Shown in pieces: positions 46,264 through 57,661 of a DNA stretch of 64,000 nucleotides. A program made the position numbers and the translations under genes. The first letter of the stretch is position 1. Every line of letters starts with the position of its first letter. The notes beneath the pieces were generated by a model. It made no database searches and was not told where the DNA came from. It was given only the letters and a program-made list of their open reading frames with translations. This DNA is from Magicicada septendecula (lineage: Eukaryota; Arthropoda; Insecta; Hemiptera; Cicadidae). The stretch lies in contig CM068367.1 in NCBI GenBank assembly GCA_034769895.1, positions 126,207,927-126,271,926 on the forward strand. Reading direction: 5' to 3'.

Positions 46264-47221
46264 ATGAAAAATAATATTACTATTAATTATTAATAATAAG
46301 ATAAGAGAGTATAATTAAGAAATGTTATTTATTAAGGTTATGATTGCAAAATAAAAAAGGAATGTTAGTGGAAAAAAATAAGGAATTACATAATAAAGAA
46401 TGTTATGCTAAATAAAAGTATGTTCAAAGAAAGGTAGGAAATGTATTATAAATGGTAAGGAATGAAATGTGTAAAGAAATATGTAAGAAATGATAAGGAA
46501 TATTATTAATATGAGGAAATGGTTAAAATGAGCAATCAAATGCTATAATTGTCAGAACGGCTGATCAAGTGAAAACTTCAAACTTAATGGAGACACAAGG
46601 ACACAGAAGAAAGCGAGAGTGAAAAGTCAAAGGGCAGAGACTACTTAGGATTAAGGACTTCGAGAAAAATATCGTTGTTTTCTAAGACAGTTCTTAGAAC
46701 TTAGAACCACTTAAATGTTGGTTTTAAAATGTTGCAATATATATATATTGCAACCACGTTACAACCAGATATATATATTATTCAGTGATTGTTATTATTA
46801 AAACTTTTTGTCACTAGAATAATACAAATAGATTAAGTTTGTAGGTCATGATACATAGGTTAAATTCATTACTCACACATATTAACATTATATACATCAT
46901 GATATATATACACATGTTGTATATCTTGTGTATATTGACATACCTAGAATGTTCTGTAACAATAGTACTATATATTTATACATAAACACTGTTTTTTCTA
47001 CCAGATTCTCAAATTTATGTCTGGCATTTACTAGCTGTTGATAAACAACCATACATATAAGCAGTGGTAGACGGTACCAAATTCTTATAATTGCGTGCTA
47101 TCTTTTTGTTTGCAAGCTTTAAGCAATGTATGCATTTACAAATACCAAACCTCTAGGGACAGAATACATGTGTATGGTACAAATATTGTATGAAAAACTT
47201 ATACATAGAAAGGACGACATA

Positions 47222-48263
47222 AGAGGGTAACTGAAGTGCCAGCTGAACAAACACTGAAGACACAGAAGAGCTTCAAACACCTAGTAATGGAAGAAATGAA
47301 TATAAGCAAAAAACTGGAACCACCAACAAAGCCAATGAATCCACTAGACTATGTCGAATTTGACATAAATCTAGAGCTATACAACCTATCAACAAAACTA
47401 AAGATCTCCCTTCTATAGTCAACCAGATAGCAATTGAAATTGTAAATATGTTATATCCTAATGATAGATGGACCAGAATTTACACAGACAGATCAAAGCT
47501 AAATGAAGAGATAGGAGACTATATAGTGAATTTTTTTCCCACTATTTTGCACTAAATTCGGATACTACAGGTGTTTGAGGCCGAGTTGTTTGCTATTGAT
47601 GAAGCCTTGAGACAACTGTTGATGAGACCTTGGCTGAGAAAGGATTCTGTAATTCTGGTAGACTCAAAATCAGCTATACAGGCTATTGTAAATAATGACT
47701 CATCCAAGAGCATCATAATACAGTCCATCAGAGATAAGTACAAGATAGTTAAAAATAATATTTGCAGAGTAGTAATACAGTGGGTGGTGTCACACAGAGG
47801 ACTGAATGGAAACAAAGCAGCGGACGAGTTAGCTAAAAAGGGTACCTCTATAAAACAGAAACCTTTGAGACTTAGTACAATAGACAGAAGGATTAAACAA
47901 CTTAAAAAGCATTGCCAGACTTCCTTCCATCACAGACCCAAAGAAGACTTAAAAGGCAAACTATATGAAAATATATCTAGCCTCTACCCTGAGAACAAAG
48001 AACTTCCAAGAAGGTTATCGGTTGCCAATTTCCGCATGACCACAGGACACGACTGCTTAGCAGGGCACCTCAACAGGATCAACATCCTCCCTTCTGGGAT
48101 GTGCACTCTTTGTGAATGACCTGAAAGCAAAATGGACAAGGACCACCTCCTGGTCTGTGAAAAACTGGATGAAGACAGACAAAAGAGAAAAGACTTACCT
48201 GGTCTTTATTGGGAAGCTAGGTCAAGAATGGCATGAGCCACTGGAAACAACAACAACAAACAA
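47222..48263 (+). pseudogene. LINE RNase H and C-terminal remnant
   Basis: After several broken segments there is IYTDRSKLNEE (about 47494, RNase H first Asp), then the frame 47571-48119: FEAELFAIDEALRQLL (Glu), VILVDSKSAIQAI (Asp), VVSHRGLNGNKAADELAK (last Asp), and a Cys-rich end CTLCE...HLLVCEKLDED across a shift at 48115. The unit ends in an ACAACAACAACAAAC tail near 48248-48263, as LINE 3' ends do. It is a 5'-truncated copy unlike the LINE at 1-1790. Confidence 0.75.
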
Positions 48264-48419
48264 ATCTTTTTGTTTGTATAAATTATGGTTATGTCAATAA
48301 TTGATATCACAGTTGTGAATCAAAATTTGTACTTTTTGTGTTATATACTTACTTGTGAAAAGTTATTTGTGATAGTGATAAATAAACAGGGTGTTGACAG
48401 TGATACTAGTGTTTTTATT

Positions 48420-48720
48420 GTAATTTCTGCCCAGAAGACCACAACCTCACATTTGATTTTGGGTTTTTTCTTCACAACTTTGCCCACACATTTTTGATTC
48501 CCACCAGCATATTTTTGAAGGGATCAATCTAAAAAACAACAGAATTCTGTATGGTAAAAGTATGGACACGTATGCCAAATTTTATGAAAATCGGATAATG
48601 TGTTCACGCGTTATCATGAGACATATACCCCAAACAGACAGAGAGACAAATGCCAAAGGGTCAAATTAAAACTGAAAACTCGCTTCGCTTGTTCAATGAA
48701 CACACAAATGATACAAATCC
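48420..48720. repeat. Dispersed repeat, copy 3 (tail part)
   Basis: It matches the end of copy 1: GGGATCAAT...AAAAAACAA, GTAAAAGTATGG, AATTTTATGAAAATC, ATGAGACATATACCCC and an AAACTCGCTTCGCTTG-like end. Confidence 0.6.
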
Positions 48721-48824
48721 TGAAGAGTGAAATTAGAAGCAGTGAAAAGATTGTGATACAGGAAAACAATGAGTACCAGTACACAGCTAAACTAGTACAT
48801 GTCATTTACAGAATTAAATAAAAT

Positions 48825-50230
48825 GTAAACTTGGTTAAACAGGAAAGGACAGTCATAAAAGGTGTTAAGAGCTCAAGAGTGATAAAGAACACCTGTTTGC
48901 AAGATGGAGGGATTATCCATTTGAGTACATTAGTACAGTGAGTGAATGTGATAAGATTCGGCCTGGGAAGACCTTACTAGTCCTCTGACTGGTTAGTGAG
49001 GTAGTAGCTATAACAATTATTATGCTCTTCATATTACAATGATGACAATACACACATTAGTGCGTTATAGTACTCTGTGTGTCTGTGTGTTTTGGCACTG
49101 GTGAGAACACTATGCACAATCTATAAACAGCCAAGCTGTATAGTCTATAATCCTAAAATTTGAATTTTTTTGAACAGGTCCTTGCCAAAAAGCAAAAAAT
49201 AAGAGACAAAACAAACACTGCTTATATCAACAGTCGGTGCTCCTTTGACTTCACTTTGAAGAACTTTCCAGAAAAAAGATTAACAATATGATTATGTACC
49301 ATAACTAATTTACACAAAACTGAAATAGGTGGTGTTCATCTGGAAAGTGATACATTTTTATCAGTTCAATTCTTTAGTTCCAATAGGCCTAACTGTTATG
49401 GTTTTATATACCATAAAAGACAAGATATGCAAACTCCTTCTTTTATTCTTGTCTCAAAGCAATGGAATCGAATTATCCAGTCATGCTGTCCTGACTGAAT
49501 TCAACTCGTTCTTGGTATCTATATTAATAAATAAACCTCTGCTCAACAGTCCGTTAAGGACCAAGGCATACCATGCAGCTTTTGTGTTTATTGTGATGGT
49601 TGGATGATGGGTAGTACAACATGCCACCAGCTGCTAGTTGGTATCTGCAGCCAGTCTTGCTATCTATCCTCTTATATTTTAAATGGGCTCAAAAGAATTA
49701 TTTCTATTAGAGAAGTCAGTCACCTCTCTTGACAATCTCTTATCATCTACCTACCCACTTTTAAGATATCTGTTTTTGCTGTGAGGGAACTGTAGACAGA
49801 AAAATGCTCAGTTTCAGACTGTATTGATGCTATAGGCAAAGATCTTGAAAGAAACACAGTAGAAGTATAATAGGCCTACAGTCACACAATTTGCATCATA
49901 TGAATTTGCCTGTCAAGTGCTAGCTGCATATAGAAAATATAATAAGCGAGAGATTGTCAAAATTAAGTGGTAGGCTTCAGAAAAGATAGTTAAACTAGAA
50001 ATAAAAGGTATTGGGACACTAGGCCTACCCTTACAAGCCACAATTTCCAAAGCAATGCTCAAAATCCATAGTTAGTTGATATCAAACAGATACAAAAGTG
50101 GATAATGTAAAACATCATTACAAACCTACACCTTTATGATTTTCGGGGCACATTTTAAGAAAACTAGTAGGCTACATCACTTAAATCTATGTTTGTACAC
50201 CTTTAGTATAGACCATATCAAAGTACACAC
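48825..50230. other. Intron 1 proximal part, no gene recognised
   Basis: No coding or mobile feature that I can support. A short open stretch at 49329-49607 lacks domain features. Confidence 0.5.
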
Positions 50231-50593
50231 CTTACTAACAGGTCTGCAGTGATTCTTCCTCAACTTATTCAAGTAAAATTCGACTTCATACCTTTCTTCT
50301 ATACTGCATTCAACAAAGTAGTCCAAATGCTTTTCCAAAAGGTGAGTTCCAAACCTCGACAAAAATAAACTGTAACTGCGATTTAATACCGATTCGGCAA
50401 TATCTCGCTTCTGTTCTCTGCTTAAGTCGGGTTCACCAATCTGCTGACTCTTAAAATGAGCTACCTGATTTAGAGATAAGTGATCAAGCAGATCGTTGCA
50501 CAAAGCTTGTCTCTGTTTTTCCTTAGATGTCAGTTCTCCCTCGCGTGCTGTTTCCATCTCTTCCAAAGACGTATCCTTGTCGAACTCTACCAT
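50231..50593 (-). CDS. CCDC97: CCDC97 coding exon 1 (N-terminus)
   Basis: ATG at 50593 gives MVEFDKDTSLEEMETAREGE; the exon continues with DLLDHLSLNQVAHFKSQQIG, the block PDLSREQKRDIAESVLNRSY, FLSRFGTHLLEKHLDYF and YEVEFYLNKLRK, then RPVSK before GTGTGT. SLFLSRFG.HL....L..F with YEV.FYL is the conserved CCDC97 N-terminal block. An in-frame ATG 29 codons upstream (50680) would add a hydrophobic/basic stretch and is judged part of the 5' UTR. The full protein is 386 residues, near the usual length of the family. Confidence 0.9.
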
Positions 50594-51050
50594 TTTTAAT
50601 GAATTCAACGTCCAGAAACGTAAAAAACTGTACCGTAACCTATACACAAATTGTATCCCTAACCTCAAAACATACAGCAACCTTATTCACATAAATTATA
50701 TGTAATAAATTACATATACACTTCTATATTTTCAGTTACTTTTCTCATAAAGTAATAATTTACTCATATTTACATTTAATTATCTAAAAGTCTAACTAAA
50801 ATTAACTTATAAACACAAACAAAACACACTTCGACTTTCACATGTTTAATCGAATTTTTTTAACTCGATTCGATACACCTACCGGTGTTGTTCAATATAC
50901 AGAAATATCGACAGTTTTTCGAAAATATCGAAGCAAGTAAACAAACAAAACGTGATTAGGTGTAAAAAAAACGGTTGTTTACCGTTAAACGCTTAACGCT
51001 TGTTTATATTTTTAAACACATTTCGTTTAAATTTCAGTTATGGATCTAGT
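50594..51050. promoter_or_regulatory. CCDC97 5' flank / probable promoter region
   Basis: The region upstream of the CCDC97 start contains no TATA box I can place with confidence and no transposon I recognise. On the plus strand it ends near ATGGATCTAGTAAGTG (51040), an ATG followed by a donor-like GTAAGT, a possible divergent first exon. Confidence 0.35.
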
Positions 51051-51713
51051 AAGTGTTCATTCGCTAGTGATGATTAAAATATTTTCAGTCAGTTTTCTTA
51101 GAAATTGGTGTTGGAGGTTATGTACCGTCAGCTCAGTAAATATATAAATAATAATAAGCTAGCAATGTAACAGGGGTAATAAAAGAGATTTTAATGTAGG
51201 GGGACAATTGAAATTGTACAGTTAGATTTAACCTGAAGAACGTTTTGATTTTTTAAATGTACTGTGTAAGTCGTACGAATGCCTTACTTATTACTTGAGA
51301 ATTATTTTATTTTTATTTTTTTGCTAAAGTTGTAATAATGTGGCCAGTCAATGGTCGAATTACGTAAACTTGGCCACCATAGTGGCCAATGTTTAAACTT
51401 CACTAGAATTTTTAATTCGATGACCGGTTCAACCTCTTTTTTAGTCATCTTTCCATCAGCTCGAAGGTCTGCCCCCTTTCTTCTTGAGGCCGACAAGAAA
51501 GACAGCCAGGCCCTGGTACGGGAAAGTTAGATGACTATAGTAGTCTTGGTCAGTTTGCCTGAGATGCCGTTGTAAAGGATGTGCACATGTGTTTATAAGT
51601 CGAAAGTAGAAGTTACTTAAACTTAATATTTAACAAATCTAAACGTTTCGACATAAACGTTAGTGTACTGTAACTAGGCTATTCATTTACTACATGTATC
51701 TATTAAGAACATT

Positions 51714-53740
51714 TTGAATATGCCAATACATTGTAGTGTTTATGGTTACAAGTCTAACTACGATAGCCAGAGAGAAAAGGTTAGCACTTTTTCTCTTCCT
51801 TCAGAAAAATGTTTACATGAAAAGTGGTTAAATAAAATACCTACAGACTTGAGTATATTGAAAAATCCTGTTATAAGTGTAAAACATTTTCGTAACAGTG
51901 ATATTATTAATACAGATAAGTGTATAGTGGCTGGAGAGTTTAAAGAATTTCAGAGGGAAAGACCAAAATTAAAAGCCGGTGCAATTCCTAGAGTTTTTAA
52001 TAATGTGCAAAAGCGTGTAAGTGCCTCAGAACCAGTGAAGAGGCTGTATCAAGTTGATGAAGAAAACATTGAAAAGGTACTTAAAGATATCTTCCAGACA
52101 CATAAGGCATATGTAGAAGAAATAAGACTCACAAGTCTGGAAGATATTTTGTCTTATTATCATAACTCAACCAACATCTCTGAATGGATTTTATTAATGA
52201 AAATGAATAAGTTTATCTTAATATTGCAAGTGTAATTCAAAGTGTACCATTTATCCTGTCTTCTTTAGTGATTGATAAAAGTCTGAATTATGAAATTTAT
52301 ATAAAAGTGTAAAGTTTTCTGTGAAAAAATCCCCAAAAGATTAATACTGGTAGTTTTAAGATCTTTAATTGTTTTAGATGATATTCTTGTTTTTTATGCA
52401 TGAAGTTGCTAGCAGTGTTCAAAGTGTAGATGAAAACAAAAGCCTCACTCTTTATAATAGTAAATTTGTACATTTTCTTCATCCTAGAAAAAAAAAATAA
52501 TAATAGGTAAATTTTCATTAGGCCTACTTGGATCTGATCTTGAGGGAAGTGTTGATTATTTAAAAACTAAACTATTATTAAAAGATCATGAACACACACA
52601 TTGCCAACATTCACTTAGATGAAATTTATGTAAACACTGAGCTACATTTTAAGAGGGCTAATATTATAGGATGTAGTAAAATGGAGTCAACAAAGATAGC
52701 GAAGACAGTGCAGGTTTTAAAGATTTCCACAATATTTCTAAATACAAAGATGTACTGAGCTTAGTAGGTCTACCTGTTTACAATTTAACTGCTTAGTAAC
52801 TAAAAATTCTTATGACAAGTGTATTAAGTAAGGGATGTAGAAAATATTGGTTTTGCAGTTGTAGTTTTATATCTGACAATAATGTTATCAACAAAAAAGC
52901 TTTTTGAACTTTTATTTGAAAATGGTATTCTGTGCCCGTACCTTCCTCTTGGTCTACCACACAGTTTACTTTTTATTTTTGATGTGGTCCATATACTTAC
53001 ATACATCCATAATAATCGGATCAATAAAAGAACAGATATGTGTAAACTTTTATTCCCTGGTTTTGAATCAAGCATTAATGACAAACTTTTGTAGCACAAT
53101 TTAAACATCTTGAAATTTTATACGAGTTAGAAAAAAAATTCTCATGTAAAATTTGTTCACCTATTATCATAAAGTATTATCTCCCTCTTCCATTCAAAAA
53201 CAAAATGTAAAATTATCATTACAAATTTTTAATGAAACTAATGTAGCTGCTTTTCAGTGTGTCATGTTTCCAAAGAGAAAGTTCAAGTAACTACTTTCAG
53301 ACATTCAAGAAACTTGCTTGTTTTTAGTCATTTTCATTAGGCTTAAGTGGTGGAAAATTGTTAACGTCAAAAGTACTTCGGAAGGTAAAAGATTTAATGA
53401 TGAATATAGAGAGCCCATACGCTCTAACAGCACATTTTAAATAAACTTTAAATAAGAAAACTGTCTTTGTGGGTCATGAACTAGAAACAAACTGTATCTG
53501 TTTCTCAGTCACTATCAGCACAATCTTTTCAGTCTCTTATACACATAACTCAGACACTTTTTTATACCTCATACCCTACATGTTGAAAAATATAAAACCG
53601 ATACTTATTAGGTAAATTTCAAAATGATATATTAGAATGTAGGTCTGGATATTATAGACTGTTAAGTGGAGCCACTTATTATGTTATTTTAATGAAAGTT
53701 CTAGAGAGTGAACAAAAATTAGGTTTAAAAACGCGATTCT
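51714..53740 (+). pseudogene. P-element/THAP9-like transposase remnant
   Basis: The start (MNMPIHCSVYGYKSN...WLNKIP...VKHF, then ERPKLKAGAIPRVF) is a THAP DNA-binding domain in layout, but two zinc ligands are changed: the second Cys is Tyr (CSVYGYKS) and the Cys before KHF is Ser. Past the stop near 52235, decayed pieces of P-type transposase follow in order: LLFIFDVVHILTYIHNN near 52965 (usual FDxVHxxKxxRNNW) and LGKFQNDILECRSGYYRLLS near 53610 with VLESEQKLGL, the P-transposase C-terminal pattern. Old, inactive copy. Confidence 0.72.
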
Positions 53741-54267
53741 TTTGTTTTATTTTGTTTATTTATTTATTTTTATTACAACTGAGTACTACCCATCTAGTAA
53801 TTTACATTTCATAATTAAAGACACTAATCAAAAGATATAACGTATTGGGTATAATCTCCCCATTTAACTAATATCCATCAAACCAAGTGGGTCACAGTTA
53901 AATTTTTACTGGAGAGGGATTGACGTTTGTCTGCAAGTGAGTGGGGAAGAGGTGTTTAGAGCGCTCTGATTGGCCAAAAATATACAGCACAGTGTTGTCA
54001 ATTCGTATTCGTACTTGTTCCGCTGTTTATGCTTTACCACGTGCACGTAGTAAGTTAAATAGTAGGCCTAGTGTCTTCACTTCTGTTTGATGTGAGTGAA
54101 ATTTAACAGTTTTAAAATTTACAATATTGTCATATTTTAGTGCGTTTTGCATGATATAGTGATATTTTTTAAATTTAGTGATTATTAGTCTAATATACAA
54201 AAGTGATTTTGTGGTAAAATTTAAGTATTTAGTGTATTAAGTGATAGTTAATATTATCCATTCAGCT

Positions 54268-55529
54268 ATGAACGACGCCAGTACAAGTGCTTCAGCCATA
54301 TGCAAGACAAGAAAAAGGAAAGTATTTAATGGACAGGCAAGACAACTTATCTGTTCAGTATGTGAATATTTTGAAAAAGGAAAAGCAAACGGGGGCCGTT
54401 AATTTCCGTGAATAAAGTTTTAGAGCGTACAGCTGCCGCATGCGAAATAGAGAAGAACCTTATACCTAATACGTATAGGAAAAGAGAAAGACGATCTTCT
54501 TATTGATTTTAGTGATACAGAGCCCAAGTTTCAAACCCCCTAATAAAAAAAGAAATATAGACAAAAGAGTTACAAAGTTAAATTTTTTCCATGAAATGCA
54601 ATTCGACAGCACGTTTATAGCTACTATTGTAGAAGAGGCACCAAAAATAAATAAACTTCGTAAGTCGTTAGCAGATATTTTTTTCCGGTAGTAAATCATC
54701 TGTTAGGAAAGTAATGCAAAATATCAGTTTTAATTTTACAAACATTTCGGGCAGAAAAGTTCTTATGAAAAGTGAAAATGTAGTAGCTTTATGTTGTAGA
54801 TTTCTACGAGAAATTTAAACTAAATCTATTGAAAACATAGTCTGGTTAAATGAAACATGGGTAAATATAGGTCACAGTTTACGAAAAGGCTGGACAGGTG
54901 ATACTGTGGAAGGAACAATAAAAGTACCTTTAAGACGAGCGGGTAGATATATTATTGTACATGCTGGGACAGCCAAAGGTTTCATACCTAACTGTTTTTA
55001 TGCCTTTAAGTCAAAGAAAACGAGTGACTTCAACGAAGAAATGAACTCTTAAAACTTTACCAAGTGGTTTACAGACTCGTTATTAAAAAACCTCACAGTG
55101 CCGTCAGTTATTGTAATGGATAACGCCCCTTATCACTCGGTTATATACAACAGTAGCTACACATAAAGAAGAAATTATTCACTGGCTTAATGAACATAAC
55201 ATTTCTACCACTGTTAGCATAAAAAAGCAGAGCTGTTGAAGCTGGTGTCAGGTTGTAAACCCCGATGTCCGGAATACGTAATTGACACAGTAGCTATCAC
55301 TGTCATTTTAAACCCAAGTATCACTGTCATTTTGGACACAAGTAAAGGGATACGTAGCAAGAAATAATAAGATTTTTATAGGAACAGAAGTAGAAAAATT
55401 GATACACGAGGCTATTACGAATGTTACTGCAGACGACTAGGGAAAAACAGTGATGCATACAAAGAAAGTGATTGACGAAGCATGGAGCAATGAACGAATA
55501 TTAGAAGATGCCGTGGAACAACTGGTAAT
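54268..55529 (+). pseudogene. IS630/Tc1-like (DDE_3) transposase remnant
   Basis: ATG at 54268 gives MNDASTSASAICKTRKRKVF and NGQARQLICSVCEYFEKGKA, the N-terminal pattern of a widespread insect DDE_3 transposase family. After several breaks the catalytic region reads NIVWLNETWVNIGHSLRKGW (first Asp is Asn), IIVHAGTAKGFIPNCFYAFK and VIVMDNAPYHS (second Asp kept). The C-terminus continues (VKGYVARNNKIF, VEKLIHEAITNVT, KKVIDEAWSNERI) to 55529, where a Penelope fragment abuts. No intact frame. Confidence 0.78.
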
Positions 55530-56035
55530 CTGTGGGCTTAATGTGGCGTTGGCCATTAAGTTTGTTTTTAATATTTCAACAGTCTCATTAACGGGTACAT
55601 TTGTATACAGACTTACTATATCAAAGGAGGCTATCTTGTATTGTGGTTTCAACTTAACGTCTTCAATTTTACTTACGAAGTCAGAACTATTTATAACGCT
55701 ATGATTATTATGAAGTGTTGTATTATTTTTAATAATTTTCTGTAGTATTTTTGTGACTCTGTAGCATGTAGCCGTTGTAAAGTTAACCAATGGCCTAATG
55801 GGAATGTCATTTTTATGGATTTTTGGTAAGCCCGTAAGCAGCGGGGTTTGTGCGTGTATCGGATTCAAATAACGGCGTGTGCGCTCATCAAAAAGATTGG
55901 TACATTTATTAACAACAGCGTTCAGGTCTTTAACGTAACTCTTAGTGGGGTCGTCAGTCAATATATCAATGTTATTGTTGGTTATGAAGTTCTGTACTTT
56001 GTTCACATATACATGTTTGTGTAGTAATATACATG
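55530..56035 (-). pseudogene. Inverted Penelope RT fragment
   Basis: On the minus strand this matches the RT of the Penelope copy downstream: KVQNFITNNNIDILTDDPTK, LPKIHKNDIPIRPLVNFTTA and SFDIVSLYTNVPVNETVEIL, ending at NATLSPQ. It has fewer breaks than the main copy over this part. It is in opposite orientation to the main copy and abuts its upstream terminal repeat, a known Penelope arrangement. Confidence 0.85.
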
Positions 56036-56303
56036 TTTGGACTTTATACGGCCAGTGCATGTTTACTTTCTCGACGATGCGCATCGTCCCCTCTCGCGCA
56101 GTATGAGTGTTTAAATTCAGTGTTTTTTGTTTTATGTGTGTTTTTATGAATTGACGAGCTCGACCCGAGTGAGCACCTGAAGATGGGACCTTGATCCCGA
56201 AACGCGTCATGCATAGCGACCAAGTAAGTTGCATGAAGGATTATCAGGTATCTAACCTATTTAAAATTAACCATTGCAACTTGGTGACCATACACACAAT
56301 GAA
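56036..56303 (+). repeat. Penelope terminal repeat (pLTR), upstream copy
   Basis: TTTGGACTTTATACGGCC...CACACAATGAA, about 268 bp, repeated with few changes at 60074-60345 in the same orientation. Includes TCGACCCGAGTGAGCACCTG and CCCGAAACGCGTC. Confidence 0.88.
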
Positions 56304-56339
56304 TAGTGAAGCCTATCCGGCACTTTTGGTCTACAAATA

Positions 56340-57640
56340 ATGGGTGTCCCATAATGTACGCAATATTTGAATTACGCGCCACTGTCGTCTTGTTAGGTTG
56401 GTAGCACTGCAACTGTTGTATTGTTGCCGTTTACTCGCCATTAGTTGTCATGGAGCGTTACACGAAAGAACAGCGCGTTGTTATTGTGAAAACACATTAT
56501 AAGAATGGTTAATGTTATGCGGAAACCGTTCGTAAATTGCGTGGAATTTTTGGACGACGAAAAGCACCTAATCTGTCAACTGTGCAGAGATTGATTAAGA
56601 AATTCGAAGAAACAGCTTCGTTATTAGACGTTAAATCATCTGGACGTCCTCGCACTACCCATTCTATTGAAAACGTCGCGGTAGTGAGAGATAGTGTCGA
56701 TGTGAGTCCAGGGAAATCAATTTGCCGTTGATCACAACAACTGGCCATTCCAAGAAGCACAATGCAGCGAATTCTAAAAAACTATCTTCATCTGAATGCC
56801 TACAAAATCCAACTAACACAAGAACTCAAACCGTGTGACCATTTGAAGCGCCGAGAATTCGTCAGTTGGATATTGGGTAAACGTGAAACGGACGATGATT
56901 TTTCCCACAAAATCATCTTTAGCGATGAGGCACACTTCCACCTCAACGGGTACATAAATAAACAAAATAGTCGGCTTTGGGGTACAGAGAACCCTCGTAT
57001 CATTCACGAGAAGCCTTTGCATACACAAAGAGCAACTGTTTGGTGCGGGTTTTGGGCTGGTGGCGTGATTGGGCCGTATTTCTTTGAGAATGAGGCTGGA
57101 GATGCAGTAACAGTGACTGGCGAACGTTACCGGAACATGATAATGGAGTTTTTGTGGCCTCAACTGGAAGGTATGGAATTCGAAGATATGTGGTTTCAGC
57201 AGGACGGCGCAACCAGTCATACTGCCCGCGAAACAAATGCTTTGTTATCTGAAAAGTTTCCTGCACGTCTTATTTCACGCAACGGTGATCAGAACTGGCC
57301 ACCGAGGTCTTGTGATTTAACACCATGCGACTCCTTCCTTTGGGGATATGTGAAATCACGCGCTTATGTCCGCAATCCACGAACAATTTTTCAACTCAAG
57401 GAACAGATTCACAGAGTTATTGGTGAGATTGAGCCGGAATTGTGCAAGAAGGTCATCGAAAATTTCGATCGATGGACAACAGTGTGCCAGCAGAGTCGCG
57501 GGGGACATTTGTCTGATATTGTGTTTCATATTTAACTGCAGTAAGTGTACTTTGTATTAACATTAAAACATCTGATATTTTTCAATAAATAAAAGTTTTT
57601 ACAACATTATTAAATCTTGCGTACTTTATGGGACACCCTG
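56340..57640 (+). mobile_element. Mariner-type transposon (DD41D) within the Penelope element
   Basis: Inverted ends ATGGGTGTCCCATAATGTAC and (from the right end) CAGGGTGTCCCATAAAGTAC, flanked by TA at 56338-56339 and 57641-57642. 1301 bp with one transposase frame. It lies between the upstream terminal repeat and the RT region of the Penelope element, so it is the younger insertion. Confidence 0.92.
56450..57535 (+). pseudogene. Mariner transposase with two stops
   Basis: A single 361-codon frame starts MERYTKEQRVVIVKTHYKNG, with TAA at 56510-56512 and TGA at 56729-56731 and no frameshift. The paired N-terminal helix-turn-helix (NLSTVQRLIKKFEE, STMQRILKNYL) is followed by the catalytic domain: Asp in IIFSDEAHFHL, Asp in WFQQDGATSHTA, Asp in LTPCDSFLWGYVK with 41 residues between the last two, a DD41D type (rosa/Visitor-like by spacing). 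All three catalytic Asp are kept. Only two point mutations separate it from an open frame, so it was active fairly recently. Confidence 0.93.
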
Positions 57641-57661
57641 TATAAAAACACCAAGGTCAAA

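Larger units (their letters stand above)
43849..46736 (+). mobile_element. Deleted gypsy-type LTR retrotransposon in (AT)n
   Basis: A 5' LTR starting TGCGACAGTACAG ends ATGTTGCA at 44739. After 3 bases comes TTGGCGCCCAACGTGGGGC, a classical primer-binding site. Gag fragments follow, then AT-rich DNA. The last 30 bp before 46736 (CACTTAAATGTTGGTTTTAA...GTTGCA) repeat the LTR end, after which the (AT)n resumes. Most of gag, all of pol and most of the 3' LTR are missing. Confidence 0.7.
38284..50230 (-). other. CCDC97: CCDC97 intron 1 (11.9 kb, phase 0)
   Basis: The donor is AGTAAG|GTGTGT at 50231/50230 and the acceptor is CATTGCAG at 38284. Codons flow as RPVSK then VQIKNRRF. Using the stronger-looking GTAAGG four bases earlier would break the frame, so the GTGTGT donor is chosen. 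Confidence 0.83.

Noticed and set aside
50231-50236. Alternative donor GTAAGG at the end of CCDC97 exon 1
   Set aside because: It scores better by eye but would put exon 2 out of frame; the GTGTGT donor four bases downstream keeps RPVSK-VQIKNRRF in phase.
50594-50680. Upstream in-frame ATG of CCDC97 giving 29 extra residues
   Set aside because: The extra sequence is hydrophobic/basic and unlike the acidic start expected; it is more likely 5' UTR, though not excluded.
55437-56234. A single 265-codon minus-strand gene
   Set aside because: The frame runs by chance through the Penelope terminal repeat, the inverted RT fragment and the tail of the IS630-like remnant. Only the RT part (55530-56035) is a real protein remnant.
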